Shown: one piece after another, positions 26,151 through 35,883 of the stretch
Position numbering within the stretch: the stretch's first letter is position 1
How the letters are laid out: each line of letters opens with the position of its first letter
NCBI RefSeq assembly: GCF_900602065.1
Contig: NZ_UWFN01000098.1
Location: 43,792-107,791 of the forward strand
Length of the DNA stretch: 64,000 nucleotides
DNA from: Pseudomonas viridiflava
Lineage (GTDB): Bacteria > Pseudomonadota > Gammaproteobacteria > Pseudomonadales > Pseudomonadaceae
Direction of reading: 5' to 3'
Notes under the pieces: generated by a model
What the model was told of the DNA's origin: nothing
Seen by the model: only the letters and a program-made list of their open reading frames with translations
Databases searched by the model: none
Position numbers and translations under genes: made by a program

Positions 26151-29100
26151 TTGCCATCTGTTCCGGTAGAGTTAGGCGGTGATGAGCGCTTGTCCCATGT
26201 GCTGAATGCCAGTGAGCGACTGGCTGCGGCGGCATCTGTGGACGAGGTTGTCGCCGTGCTCCGTGACACGGCGCGTGCTGCTGTCGGAGCCGAGGGCATC
26301 GCAGTCGTTATTGAACATGACGGGCGTTGTTCTTATGTGGCCGAAGATGCGGTCTCTCCGCTCTGGCAAGGCCAGACTTTTCCGGCTGACCACTGCATTT
26401 CAGGGTGGGTTATGCATCACGGTGAGACGGTCGCCATCCGTGACGTCCGGCTCGATCCGCGGATCCCGCAGGACGCCTATGCGCCGACTTTCGTGCGTAG
26501 CCTCGTCATGGTGCCTATCGGCAGGCCTGTAGCGGTCGCAGCACTTGGCGCCTACTGGTCTGACATTCGTACCCATGACCCCGATACGATAAAACGGCTG
26601 GAAAGCCTGGCGCGTCTGGCGACGATTGCCATCGAGAATGCGCGTCTTACTCAGGCACGCAATCGCGCTGCCGCACTCGGGGCCGCACAAAACCGCATCC
26701 TGAAACTGGCTGTAGAAGAGACACCCCTCAACTTCGCACTGGATGCAATCGTCCGCGAGGTGGAAGCGTTGTCCACGTCTCGTTTCCTGGGCAGCATCCT
26801 GCTCCTCAACGAGGAGGGTCAGCAACTGCAGCATTTCGCAGGGCCGAGCCTTCCCGACGCATTCAACGGCGCCGTCAAAGGCAGCATCATCAGCCCGAGT
26901 CTTGGCTCCTGCAGCCGTGCGGCGCTCAGGAACGAGCCGGTGTTTGGGGCCGATATCGCGAATGACCCGCTTTGGGCCGATCTACGGGAGTTGGCCATCG
27001 CCCATGGCCTGCACGCCTGTTGGTCCATCCCGATCCGTTCGGCGCAGGGCGTCGTGCTCGGCACTTTTGTCATGTTCCACCCTGAACCACGCGAGCCGCT
27101 GTCGTCGGATATCGAGATCGTCGACTTTGTTGTCCACACGGTCGGGCTTGTTGTGCACCGTGCTCAAGCGAAGGCCGCGATCCAGATCAGTGAGGCGCGC
27201 TACCGCCAGATCGTCGAGGGTGCGGAAGACTTTGCGATTATCACCTTTGATGCGAAAGGCGCGGTGACGGGTTGGAACATCGGTGCCCAGCGTGTTGTCG
27301 GCTACTCCGTCGATGAGGCAGTGGGCCGCGAGGGCGATCTCTTCTATACAGACGATGACCAGGCCGCGCGTGTGTTCCAGCGCGAGCTCGAACTCGCCAA
27401 AGAGCAAGGTCGGGCTGTCAACGAACGCTGGCACGTTCGCAAGGACGGTACGCGCTTCTGGGGTTCGGGACTGATGATGCCGCTCGCTATGAATCACGGC
27501 GGCTTTATGAAGATCTTCCGTGACCGCACGGCCGAGCACCATGCAGAAGCGGCGCTGCAAGAGAGCACGGCACGACTGCGCTTTTTTGATGAGCTGGACA
27601 GCCAGCTTTTCAGCATCCATCGAGCTGAAGACGCGATGCTTGCCGCGACCGAGTTGCTTGGACGAAAGCTAAACGTCTCGCGCTGCGCCTACGCGGATGT
27701 TGATATCGATCATGACCGATTCTGGATTCGCAGTGACTACAATGCGCCCGGCGTCCAGAGCTCTGTCGGAACCTATAGCCTCGACCTTTTTGGCCCTCGG
27801 GCTGCGGATGATATGCGCGCTGGCAGCACCTTGATCATTCGCGACGTCAGCGCAGAGATTGGCCGTAGCGGGGGGCTTGAGACCTTTCATGCCATTGGTA
27901 TCGACGCGATCATCTGTTGCCCGCTGGTCCGGGATGGTCGGCTGACGGCAATGATGGCGGTCCATCAAAATCACCCTCGGGACTGGTCGCCCTCTGAAAT
28001 ATCCCTGGTCAGAGAAGTCGTCGAGCGCTGCTGGGCCTATGTCGAGCGAGTGGGGGCCGAGGCGCGCCTGCGCGAGAGCGAGGAGCGACTGCGCCTGGCC
28101 GTCGAAAGCGCTGATGTTGGCTTCTGGGACGTGGATCTCGTTCATGACACGTTGATCTGGCCGCCACAAACCAAGGCGATGTTCGGCATTTCGGCTGACG
28201 TGCCGATCACGTTGCATGACTTCTATGACGGCCTGCACCCCGAAGATCGAGAGGCAACGATTGAAGCCTTCGAGGCGGCAGTCGACCCTGACCGCCGCGC
28301 GCTCTACGAAGTGGACTATCGAACGATTGGCCGGGAAGACGGCATCGTCCGTTGGGTGGCGGCCAAGGGGCGGGCCGTGTTCGATGCGGCCGGCCGCTGC
28401 CTGCGTTTTACCGGCACTGCGGTTGATGTCACCGCCCGCAAGGCCGCCGAGGAGGAGTTACGGGAACTCAATGCCACGCTCGAAGCGAGGATCGCCCGGG
28501 CCATCGCCGAGCGGGAAGAGGTTCAGCAGGCGTTGCGCCAGAGTCAGAAGATGGAAGCGATGGGGCAGCTTACCGGCGGTGTAGCCCATGATTTCAACAA
28601 CCTGCTCACCCCGATCGTCGGCACGCTCGACATGCTTCAACGAAGAAACGTAGGTGGCGAGCGAGAGCAGCGGCTGATCTCCGGCGCTTTGCAATCTGCC
28701 GATCGTGCCAAGACGCTTGTGCAGAGGCTGCTTGCCTTCGCGCGCCGTCAACCGCTTCAGGCCGTCCCGGTCGATGTGTCGAAGTTGGTGAGCGACATGG
28801 GCGATCTCGTGGCCAGCACTACCGGTCCGCAAATCAAGGTAGTCGTCGATGCAACAGAGGATCTGCCTGCGGCGATGGCGGATCCAAACCAGCTCGAAAT
28901 GGCACTCCTCAATCTCTCGGTGAACGCGCGCGACGCGATGCTTGAGGGAGGGACGATGCGGATATCTGCAAGAACGGAGGTTGTCTGCACGGGGCACCGT
29001 TCGAAGCTCCCGGCTGGCGAATATGTCTGCCTGTCTGTCGCGGACACCGGCACAGGGATGGACGCGGCCACACTCGCTCGGGCGGTAGAACCGTTCTTTT

Positions 29101-29645
29101 CAACCAAGGGCGTCGGGAAGGGGACTGGTCTGGGTCTTTCGATGGTGCATGGCTTGGCATCCCAGCTGAACGGCGCGCTGACGATTCAGAGCTCGCCTGG
29201 TCTGGGGACAAACGTGGAGCTCTGGCTTCCACGCAGCATGAACGTGCCGACAGCGGCCTTGCGCACTGTCGAAACTCCAGATCGACAATCGGTGCGTGGC
29301 GTCGCGTTACTGGTCGACGATGAAGAACTTGTCCGCGCAAGCACTTCGGACATGCTGGTCGACCTGGGCTACCGCGTGATCGAAGCCGCCTCAGGCGAGG
29401 AAGCAGTGCAACTGCTGGACGCGGGGCAGCCGTTCAACCTGATCGTGACGGATCACCTCATGCCTGGCATGAGTGGCACCGATCTGGCCAGGGTGGTGCG
29501 TACGGCCCGGCCTGAGGTTGCGATCCTCCTGGTCTCTGGCTATGCCGAGCGTGAAGGGCTTGACGCAGATATCCCGCGCCTCAATAAACCGTTCCGCAAG
29601 GATGAGCTGGCGGCCAGTCTGGCGCAGCTCGGCGGAGAGTCCTGA
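26151..29645 (+). CDS. Large hybrid histidine kinase: GAF-GAF-PAS-GAF-PAS-HisKA-HATPase-REC
   Basis: 1164 residues with no membrane segment. GAF domains lie at about 20-165, 180-340 and 470-635. PAS domains lie at about 345-465 (RYRQIVEGAEDFAIITFD) and 645-765 (RLRLAVESADVGFWDVD). A coiled coil (residues 770-800) leads to HisKA with His813 in GGVAHDFNNLLTP. The ATPase domain has NLSVNARDAML, DTGTGM and KGTGLGLSMVHGL. The C-terminal receiver has Asp1101 in VTDHLMPGMSG and Lys in LNKPFRKDEL. The start is TTG 26151, preceded by GGGAG. It shares the QSQKMEA(M/V)GQLTGG block with the kinase at 47996. No response regulator or output gene is adjacent. Confidence 0.9.
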   Translation: MPSVPVELGGDERLSHVLNASERLAAAASVDEVVAVLRDTARAAVGAEGIAVVIEHDGRCSYVAEDAVSPLWQGQTFPADHCISGWVMHHGETVAIRDVRLDPRIPQDAYAPTFVRSLVMVPIGRPVAVAALGAYWSDIRTHDPDTIKRLESLARLATIAIENARLTQARNRAAALGAAQNRILKLAVEETPLNFALDAIVREVEALSTSRFLGSILLLNEEGQQLQHFAGPSLPDAFNGAVKGSIISPSLGSCSRAALRNEPVFGADIANDPLWADLRELAIAHGLHACWSIPIRSAQGVVLGTFVMFHPEPREPLSSDIEIVDFVVHTVGLVVHRAQAKAAIQISEARYRQIVEGAEDFAIITFDAKGAVTGWNIGAQRVVGYSVDEAVGREGDLFYTDDDQAARVFQRELELAKEQGRAVNERWHVRKDGTRFWGSGLMMPLAMNHGGFMKIFRDRTAEHHAEAALQESTARLRFFDELDSQLFSIHRAEDAMLAATELLGRKLNVSRCAYADVDIDHDRFWIRSDYNAPGVQSSVGTYSLDLFGPRAADDMRAGSTLIIRDVSAEIGRSGGLETFHAIGIDAIICCPLVRDGRLTAMMAVHQNHPRDWSPSEISLVREVVERCWAYVERVGAEARLRESEERLRLAVESADVGFWDVDLVHDTLIWPPQTKAMFGISADVPITLHDFYDGLHPEDREATIEAFEAAVDPDRRALYEVDYRTIGREDGIVRWVAAKGRAVFDAAGRCLRFTGTAVDVTARKAAEEELRELNATLEARIARAIAEREEVQQALRQSQKMEAMGQLTGGVAHDFNNLLTPIVGTLDMLQRRNVGGEREQRLISGALQSADRAKTLVQRLLAFARRQPLQAVPVDVSKLVSDMGDLVASTTGPQIKVVVDATEDLPAAMADPNQLEMALLNLSVNARDAMLEGGTMRISARTEVVCTGHRSKLPAGEYVCLSVADTGTGMDAATLARAVEPFFSTKGVGKGTGLGLSMVHGLASQLNGALTIQSSPGLGTNVELWLPRSMNVPTAALRTVETPDRQSVRGVALLVDDEELVRASTSDMLVDLGYRVIEAASGEEAVQLLDAGQPFNLIVTDHLMPGMSGTDLARVVRTARPEVAILLVSGYAEREGLDADIPRLNKPFRKDELAASLAQLGGES

Positions 29646-29843
29646 GACGGCAACAGCCAGAGGTCAGGTAACCGGGGTAACGTTATTCGGTAGTTCGCTT
29701 AAACCTTCGGGGCTTGAACGCCGACGACGTGGGCTAGAGGCTAGAAAACTCATGGCTGGCTATTGTTATTTTGGTTTTGGTCACCGGACAACAATTACAA
29801 TAACAACCAAAGCCGACTTACCCCGAAGGTCTGGGAGTTGTTC

Positions 29844-30200
29844 ATGGCATTCATTGTTACCTGCGTTGTGTCCCTGTTTTTTTGGACTGTTGTTTCAGCA
29901 ATCACAGGGGCTGAGGAGCCTTGGGACCTGGCTAGTTACTGGACCATCATCTATCCCGCCGCGCTAGCTTTGTCAGTGATCCTTGGAGCCGTTCTAAGAA
30001 GCTCACAGTGGTCCGCAGGCTTAATCGTAATGCTCTCTCAGATCCCGGTGGTTTTGGCGATTTCTGGTACATCATCCCCCTTGCTAGCTGTCGGTATCAT
30101 CTATGCGGCCTTGCTCTCAATTCCGGCGATAACGCTGTCATGGCTCGCTGGAAAATTGCGCTCAGGTAAGAAAGGACGATGGACACCTACGAAGAGATAA
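29844..30200 (+). CDS. Small four-helix membrane protein, unknown function
   Basis: 118 residues from an ATG with GGGAG six bases upstream; a longer TTG-initiated frame from 29763 is weak. Hydrophobic segments are FIVTCVVSLFFWTVVSA, TIIYPAALALSVILGAVL, LIVMLSQIPVVLAI and LLAVGIIYAALLSIPAITLSWLAG, ending in a basic tail (KLRSGKKGRWTPTKR). I do not recognise a family. A leader with partial inverted repeats (29757-29815) and a decayed IS3 remnant downstream mark this as an accessory spot. Confidence 0.6.
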   Translation: MAFIVTCVVSLFFWTVVSAITGAEEPWDLASYWTIIYPAALALSVILGAVLRSSQWSAGLIVMLSQIPVVLAISGTSSPLLAVGIIYAALLSIPAITLSWLAGKLRSGKKGRWTPTKR

Positions 30201-30242
30201 AGGCAACGTTTCGGGGGCAACCCCGATGAGTACTGATTACAC

Positions 30243-30394
30243 TGAATCGCCCCTGGTTTCGTAGACACCTCCAAGCCTCTTGATTAGGCCCCTCAGGAGG
30301 TGCCATCAGAAACCAGAGTTAACCCGAAGATCTCAAGGTCGAAGCAGTCAAGCAACTCACCGAGTGCGGTTTGTGCGTTGCTGATTTGGCGTAG
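30243..30394 (+). mobile_element. Decayed IS3-family remnant (orfA fragment)
   Basis: A left-end-like sequence (TGAATCGCCCCTGGTTTC, from 30243), similar to the TGAACCGCCCCGGG ends of pseudomonad IS3 elements, is followed by a broken orfA. Bases 30326-30391 encode EDLKVEAVKQLTECG then LCVADLA, the N-terminus of IS3 OrfA transposases, flanked by in-frame stops at 30320 and 30392. Nothing else of the element is visible, so it is a dead relic. Confidence 0.7.
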
Positions 30395-30423
30395 CGTCTA
30401 GTCTGCAAAGCTTGCTGGGTGGC

Positions 30424-30484
30424 TGCTTCTGGCCGGTTGCAGCACTCCTGACAGGCAGCAGTCCGCCAGAAGCGGTCATTCAAA
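30424..30484. repeat. Dispersed degenerate intergenic repeat (fullest copy)
   Basis: The segment runs from TGCTTCTGGCCGGTTGCAGC to GCCAGAAGCGGTCATTC. Partial copies of its ends recur at 34592-34625, 36891-36917, 37771-37797 and 39669-39692, always between genes. The arms contain TTCTGGC / GCCAGAA, an inverted repeat. Confidence 0.5.
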
Positions 30485-30573
30485 AAACAAAAAATGTGGC
30501 GAACCAGGCAAGAACTCGCCCTCGAACAAATTATTCATCTCACACAGACGCTTTTACTGAAAAATCGACCCAC

Positions 30574-30867
30574 TTAAAAAGCGGCCCCTTCAATATGGTA
30601 GACCTTCGGTTCTTCCGAAAAGTATTCCTCCAGGCTCAGCATGAACATCTGATGGTCTTCACTCTTTTCGAAGCCCGGCGTGTGATCCTCAAGTGAGGCC
30701 CAGCGCACTATGAGGTTGAATTGCTCGGGGGTTTCGATCCCTTGCGCGAGCAAATGGCCGCCGTAACCCTTTGCGCGGGTGAGCAAAGGCGCGACCTCGG
30801 CGAAGGCACTTCTGAAGTGTTCAATGCGTTCTTTGTGCACGGGGAGCAGAGCAATCTCATAAATCAT
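30574..30867 (-). CDS. ABM-domain (putative quinol/antibiotic biosynthesis monooxygenase) protein
   Basis: 97 residues from the ATG at 30867, which has GAGGA six bases upstream; the longer frame is disfavoured. The ferredoxin-like ABM domain shows MIYEIALLPVHKERIEHF, QFNLIVRWASLEDHTPGFEKSEDH and a C-terminal EEYFSEEPKVYHIE. Small ABM proteins act as cofactor-independent monooxygenases on quinols or as heme-degrading enzymes. It lies 42 bases downstream of the quinone reductase at 30910, in one operon under the ArsR regulator. Confidence 0.85.
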   Translation of the reverse strand: MIYEIALLPVHKERIEHFRSAFAEVAPLLTRAKGYGGHLLAQGIETPEQFNLIVRWASLEDHTPGFEKSEDHQMFMLSLEEYFSEEPKVYHIEGAAF

Positions 30868-30909
30868 GGCGTTTCCTCTGATATGACTTAAACAGCTGGA
30901 AGTAAGCAT

Positions 30910-31884
<975 letters not shown>

Positions 31885-31911
31885 GATCAGATCCTCATAT
31901 CGATAAAAAGG

Positions 31912-31933
31912 TATATCGAGATATCTCGATATA
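31912..31933. promoter_or_regulatory. Perfect 22-bp palindrome, ArsR operator candidate
   Basis: TATATCGAGAT joined to its exact reverse complement, in the leader of the quinone reductase gene. The core ATATCG...CGATAT recurs before the arsR gene (32259-32278), and a partial copy (ATATCGAT) is at 31898-31905. Shared cores at two places strongly suggest the ArsR binding site. Confidence 0.75.
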
Positions 31934-31946
31934 TGTTGGTAAAAAA

Positions 31947-32249
31947 TTACAGATCTTTCCCTACGATTTCGGCCAGCGCACTGATGGTTGCTTCATTGCG
32001 CTTGTAGTAAGTCCACTGACCGATGCGCCTGACCTCGACCAGGCCAACTCGTTGCAGAGTTGCTAGATAACCAGACACCGTCGACTGCGACAGCCCTACA
32101 CCTTCCTGGATGCTGCTGACACAGACCCCAACCGTGAGAACGTCACCTTCATCCTGAGCAGGGAAGTTCTTTGCGGGGTCCTTCAAGCCTTTCAAGATTT
32201 GAAGGCGTACAGGATTTGAGAGTGCTTTGAATATTTCGAGTAGGTCCAT
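31947..32249 (-). CDS. ArsR-family winged-helix repressor
   Basis: 100 residues. ArsR fold: [22 protein letters not shown], recognition helix region [24 protein letters not shown], wing [11 protein letters not shown]. Two cysteine-poor signatures (only Cys in VGVCVSS) argue against a classic arsenic/metal sensor; redox or small-molecule control is likelier. It is upstream of, and in the same direction as, the quinone reductase-ABM operon. Dyads with ATATCG/CGATAT cores lie before both units, implying autoregulation. The Shine-Dalgarno is weak. Confidence 0.88.
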   Translation of the reverse strand: MDLLEIFKALSNPVRLQILKGLKDPAKNFPAQDEGDVLTVGVCVSSIQEGVGLSQSTVSGYLATLQRVGLVEVRRIGQWTYYKRNEATISALAEIVGKDL

Positions 32250-32258
32250 GAGCGGATG

Positions 32259-32278
32259 ATATCGAGATTTACCGATAT
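32259..32278. promoter_or_regulatory. Second ArsR operator candidate
   Basis: ATATCG (32259-32264) and CGATAT (32273-32278) face each other across 8 bases, 10 bases before the arsR start. The half-sites are the same as those in the perfect palindrome at 31912-31933. Confidence 0.65.
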
Positions 32279-32379
32279 GTCAATGCGTAGGTTGCGCCTT
32301 GAAGATGGCCCACCACAGGGAGTCGCAGTTCAAATCGGTTCAGGCAAGCCAGCTTGTGCGATAGCTTGTCCTCCTCGTG

Positions 32380-32745
32380 TCATGTATAGCCCTTCGCGTG
32401 AGCCCACGCAGCTTCAAAACATGACCGTTTCTCGCTGCTTGTTCCTGTCGACGCTACACGCTTGAGTATATGCGCGAACCTGGTTGTATCGACGTTGCTC
32501 ACACCACCCGCATGAAAATTCTGAATATGTGAACTGCACTCATGATGTTTTTTGCGTGCATCAGTTGACGACCACTCCTCGACAAAGACAAACAGTCCGG
32601 GCTCATTCTGATCTTCAAAAAGGTCATAGCTGATATTGCCATCCTCTTTTCGCGAGGGCTCCACAAGAACTGAAAGATCACGGCGCAACTGGTCTTCCTT
32701 ATCTGGTTTGGCTTTAAGTCCGACAACGACAAGTAATTCGCTCAT
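32380..32745 (-). CDS. ABM-domain quinol monooxygenase-like protein with C-terminal extension
   Basis: 121 residues. The ABM domain fills residues 1-98 (SELLVVVGLKAKPDKEDQLRRDL, GNISYDLFEDQNEPGLFVFVEEW, HHECSSHIQNF). After LKRVASTG comes about 23 further residues (SSEKRSCFEAAWAHAKGYT) not typical of the family, which usually ends near 95-105; a frameshift or run-on at the 3' end is possible. AAGGA precedes the ATG. It lies 72 bases downstream of the isochorismatase gene in the same direction. Confidence 0.82.
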   Translation of the reverse strand: MSELLVVVGLKAKPDKEDQLRRDLSVLVEPSRKEDGNISYDLFEDQNEPGLFVFVEEWSSTDARKKHHECSSHIQNFHAGGVSNVDTTRFAHILKRVASTGTSSEKRSCFEAAWAHAKGYT

Positions 32746-32817
32746 TCTTATCTTTTCCTTCAGAGTTGCGGCGCAAATGCTGGCTACCGCCGACGTGGTC
32801 GGACGATAGCCGGAGAG

Positions 32818-33459
32818 TTACTTTTTGGCCTGGTCATTGCCTTTTTCGGGATTGAAGCCGTCGAAGTTGTCAAAGACACCCATGAACCCTGGGACAGTTG
32901 TCTCGCGTGCCCAGTCGCGCTGAAGCTCGCAGTACATTTGCACACGGCTAATGAGTTTCACGCCTGCCTGCTCCATGCGGCGCAGCGCTGCCTCGTGCGC
33001 GGCAACTGATGTGCCGCCGACCGCATCGACCGGTACGTATACTTCGTAGCCTTCCTGGATCGCATCCAGCGCAGGGAACGTTAGGCAGGCCTCGGTCCAG
33101 AGCGCGGTCATGATCAGCTTGCGGCGGCCCAGCGCTTTGACTGCCTGCTTGAATTCGCTGTCCTCCCAGCTATTGATCGAGGTGCGGTCGTAGGTAGGCA
33201 AGTGACCAAGCACTTCTTGCAGTTGCTGAATAGGCGGCTTGTTGCGACCGGTGCCGACGTTGACGGTCGAGTGGATGATGGGGAGATTGAAGTTAACCGC
33301 CGCTTTGGCGACGCTTGTGATGTTGAACACCAGTTCCTCGCGCGGCATCGAGCGGATCGAGGAGACCTGGATCGGTTGGTAGTCGATGATGACAAACGCC
33401 GAGTTATCGGGTGTCAGGAGTTGGTCGGTGTGGGGGTTACGGATCGTTTCGCTCGTCAT
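32818..33459 (-). CDS. Isochorismatase-family hydrolase
   Basis: 213 residues of the cysteine hydrolase superfamily, closest in pattern to YcaC-like proteins (WTEACLTFPALDAIQEGYEVYVPVDAVGG; CELQRDWARE). Catalytic candidates are Asp26 (FVIIDYQ) and Cys125 (TEACLTF). The substrate is unknown. GAGGA precedes the ATG. It is followed by an ABM gene and is divergent from the LysR regulator at 33677, which probably controls the pair. A related protein (YcaC) is encoded at the right end of the window. Confidence 0.88.
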   Translation of the reverse strand: MTSETIRNPHTDQLLTPDNSAFVIIDYQPIQVSSIRSMPREELVFNITSVAKAAVNFNLPIIHSTVNVGTGRNKPPIQQLQEVLGHLPTYDRTSINSWEDSEFKQAVKALGRRKLIMTALWTEACLTFPALDAIQEGYEVYVPVDAVGGTSVAAHEAALRRMEQAGVKLISRVQMYCELQRDWARETTVPGFMGVFDNFDGFNPEKGNDQAKK

Positions 33460-33676
33460 GGCAAATCCTCGTTATAAATGTGATCCACGCGTGCACCGGG
33501 ATGGAAATCGCACTCGCTCAGGCGACGATCCCGACAATGCTGCGAGTAAGGGGCGGGCCGTTAACAAGCCATGCGTCAGGGTCGTCGTTGTCTGTGAGCG
33601 GCATATTGCTGTTCCCTTTGGCGAGCCGGTAGTAGCATCACTCGACTAGCTGTGTCGCGATAAGGGGAACGCCGGG

Positions 33677-34594
33677 TTGGATATCGAAGAGCTACAGACA
33701 TTTGTCGAGGTTGCCGATGCCGGAGGCGTTTCGCCTGCTGCAATTCGGCTTGGAGTATCCAAGTCGATCGTCAGTCGCAGGCTGGCGCGCCTGGAAGCGG
33801 AGCTTGGCGTGCAACTGCTGACACGGTCCACCCGTGGCGCGGCGCTGACAGAAGCCGGAGCTACGTTTCGGGAACATGCCGCCAAGGTGTGTGCCGAGAT
33901 TGAATTGGCACGGGAAGCAATTCTGCCCGCGGGCCCCCTGCGTGGTCGTCTGCGCGTTGCCGCACCGCTGTCTTTCGGACCGACGCATTTCGCCCCGGTG
34001 GTGGCAGAGATGGCGCGGCGACACCCACAGCTGAATATTCAGACCTGCTATAGCGATCGCTTTGTAGATCTTATTGCCGAGGGATACGACTGTGGCATAC
34101 GGGTTGGATACCTTCCTGACTCAAACCTTATCGGCAGACGTGTGGGCCCGATCGCAGTCCAATTGGTCGCGAGTCCTGGCTATATAAAGGCCTATGGCTC
34201 ACCACATCGGCCGGAGGAAATGGCCTCCCATCAAGCCCTGATGCAGAGCACGGAAGCCTGGCAGTTTATGGATGGCGGCAAGGTTATTTCAGTTCGCCCT
34301 CAGGGGCGATTCAAGGCCGACAACGGCGTCGCGCTAGTTGCCGCCGCCGTAGCAGGGCTTGGGGTCGCTTACTTGCCTGATAGCCTCACCCATGACAGTC
34401 TTGCTTCGGGGGCACTGGTGCCCATTATGACGAGTTATCCACCGCCTCCCGCTGGAGCATATTTAGTCCGCCCTCCTGGTCAGCATCCCGCGCGAAAGAT
34501 CCGTGTTCTCACCGAACTCCTGATCGAGTATTTCGGAAAGTCTCCACACTTTGCAGGGCCCGCCTCTACATTACCCTCCGATTCTGCTCCATGA
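33677..34594 (+). CDS. LysR-family transcriptional regulator
   Basis: 305 residues starting at TTG 33677 with AGGGGA eight bases upstream. The helix-turn-helix is LQTFVEVADAGGVSPAAIRLGVSKSIVSRRLARLE, then LLTRSTRGAALTEAG. The effector domain has LRGRLRVAAPLSFG and GYDCGIRVGYLPDSNLIGRR, the CrgA/YhjC-like subgroup. It is divergent from the isochorismatase-ABM pair, its likely target. No clear dyad was seen in the 217-base gap. Confidence 0.9.
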   Translation: MDIEELQTFVEVADAGGVSPAAIRLGVSKSIVSRRLARLEAELGVQLLTRSTRGAALTEAGATFREHAAKVCAEIELAREAILPAGPLRGRLRVAAPLSFGPTHFAPVVAEMARRHPQLNIQTCYSDRFVDLIAEGYDCGIRVGYLPDSNLIGRRVGPIAVQLVASPGYIKAYGSPHRPEEMASHQALMQSTEAWQFMDGGKVISVRPQGRFKADNGVALVAAAVAGLGVAYLPDSLTHDSLASGALVPIMTSYPPPPAGAYLVRPPGQHPARKIRVLTELLIEYFGKSPHFAGPASTLPSDSAP

Positions 34595-34625
34595 CTGTTT
34601 CTGGCCGATTTCTGCCGGTCAGTAT
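34592..34625. repeat. Copy of the dispersed intergenic repeat (left end)
   Basis: TGACTGTTTCTGGCCGATTT followed by CTGCCGGTCAGTAT, matching the left part of the element at 30424-30484, directly at the end of the LysR gene. Confidence 0.45.
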
Positions 34626-34767
34626 TGGCGGCTGGTAGTCTACGCCCCGATAGCTGGTAGTGTTTGGCATGGCCAATCCCAGCTTCTATCGTACGAGCAG
34701 CCACCGCTGCGTGACTACTACAGCCACCCGTCGCACGCTGGCCGCCATTCTGGCGTTACGTACTGAG

Positions 34768-35778
34768 TCAGGAAACCTTGATGACCACTTTGCCGAAGGC
34801 GCCTCTTGCCAGATGCTCGAACGCTTTGTGAGCGTCGTCGAACGAGTAGATCTGGTCGATCACAGGGCGGATCGCGTGCTTGTTGAGGAATGCGTTCATG
34901 CGATCAAACGCCGAGCGAGGTGCCACGGCGATGCCTCGGATGGTGGTCTGGCGGAAGATCAACGGCATCAGGCTCAGCGTTGTGGTCTGCCCGGTCAGGA
35001 AACCAATTTGCGCGATCTTGCCAGCGGCTTTGGTCGCTAAAATCGACTGGTTCAAGCCCTCGCCACCGGCGACGTCCAGCAGCAGGTCGACGCCCTTGCC
35101 ATCGGTGAGTTTTAGCACTTCCTCTTCCCAGTGCGGACAGGTCCGATAATTGATGCCAGCCACGGCGCCCAGCTTCTTCACTGCTTCAAGGTTAGTGTCG
35201 CTGCTGGAGGTGACGATTACCTTGGCGCCAAGTGCGGTTGCCAGTTGCACGGCGAAAATCGACACGCCGCCGGTGCCCTGTACCAGAACGGTCTGGCCTG
35301 GCTGGATCTGACCGTAATCAACCAATGAGAACCATGCTGTCAGCGCTGCGATGGGAAGCGTCGAGGCTTCTTCGTCGGACATGTTGTCCGGCGCAGGCAC
35401 GGCGCTGTCTTCGTGAATGATCATGTACTCGGCCAAGCCACCGGGCAGGGGCATGCCAAAGCAGTAAGCGGGTTCGTCCGGCCCTGGCTCACCGTCTATC
35501 CAGCGCGAGTACAGGTGCGAGTTAACGCGGTCGCTTACCTTGAACCGGCTTACGCCTTCACCCACGGCAACGACCGTGCCCGAAGCATCGCTGACCGGGA
35601 TCAGCGGTTTCGGCACCAAATGAGGTTCGTAGAAACCATCGACGATGGCCTTGTCGCGAAAATTCAACGACACCGCACCGACCTTCACCAGTAGCTCGCC
35701 AGCTTTGGGTTCAGGCGTAGCCGTTTCGCCGAGGGCCAGATTATCGAGACCAAAGTCTTTCAGAAGCCATGCTTTCAT
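34768..35778 (-). CDS. NAD(P)-dependent alcohol dehydrogenase / quinone oxidoreductase (MDR)
   Basis: 336 residues from the ATG at 35778 (GGAG nine bases upstream); a longer frame to 35922 would cover the operator and is rejected. Motifs: MKAWLLKDFGLDNLALGE, VGAVSLNFRDKAIVDG, the Rossmann loop VLVQGTGGVSIFAVQLATALG, and C-terminal AHKAFEHLARGAFGKVVI. It belongs to the zinc-independent subgroup that reduces quinones or alkenals. It diverges from the LysR at 35938, with a dyad operator between. Confidence 0.88.
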   Translation of the reverse strand: MKAWLLKDFGLDNLALGETATPEPKAGELLVKVGAVSLNFRDKAIVDGFYEPHLVPKPLIPVSDASGTVVAVGEGVSRFKVSDRVNSHLYSRWIDGEPGPDEPAYCFGMPLPGGLAEYMIIHEDSAVPAPDNMSDEEASTLPIAALTAWFSLVDYGQIQPGQTVLVQGTGGVSIFAVQLATALGAKVIVTSSSDTNLEAVKKLGAVAGINYRTCPHWEEEVLKLTDGKGVDLLLDVAGGEGLNQSILATKAAGKIAQIGFLTGQTTTLSLMPLIFRQTTIRGIAVAPRSAFDRMNAFLNKHAIRPVIDQIYSFDDAHKAFEHLARGAFGKVVIKVS

Positions 35779-35859
35779 GGGGGTATCTCCAATGGGATGA
35801 GCTGTTGGCGACATTGTCATCAAGCGTGCCTGTGCGATAAATGCCTGGCCCGGCACAGG

Positions 35860-35883
35860 ATTGTTATTTATGGAGATAACAAT
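35860..35883. promoter_or_regulatory. LysR operator candidate
   Basis: Perfect arms ATTGTTAT (35860-35867) and ATAACAAT (35876-35883) with an 8-base spacer, midway between the divergent reductase and LysR genes. It contains T-N11-A geometry expected for LysR-type sites. Confidence 0.7.

Noticed and set aside
29757..29815. Inverted-repeat leader resembling an integron attC site
   Set aside because: The arms are imperfect and the core GTTRRRY/RYYYAAC boxes are not present in the right order; no integrase is in the window.
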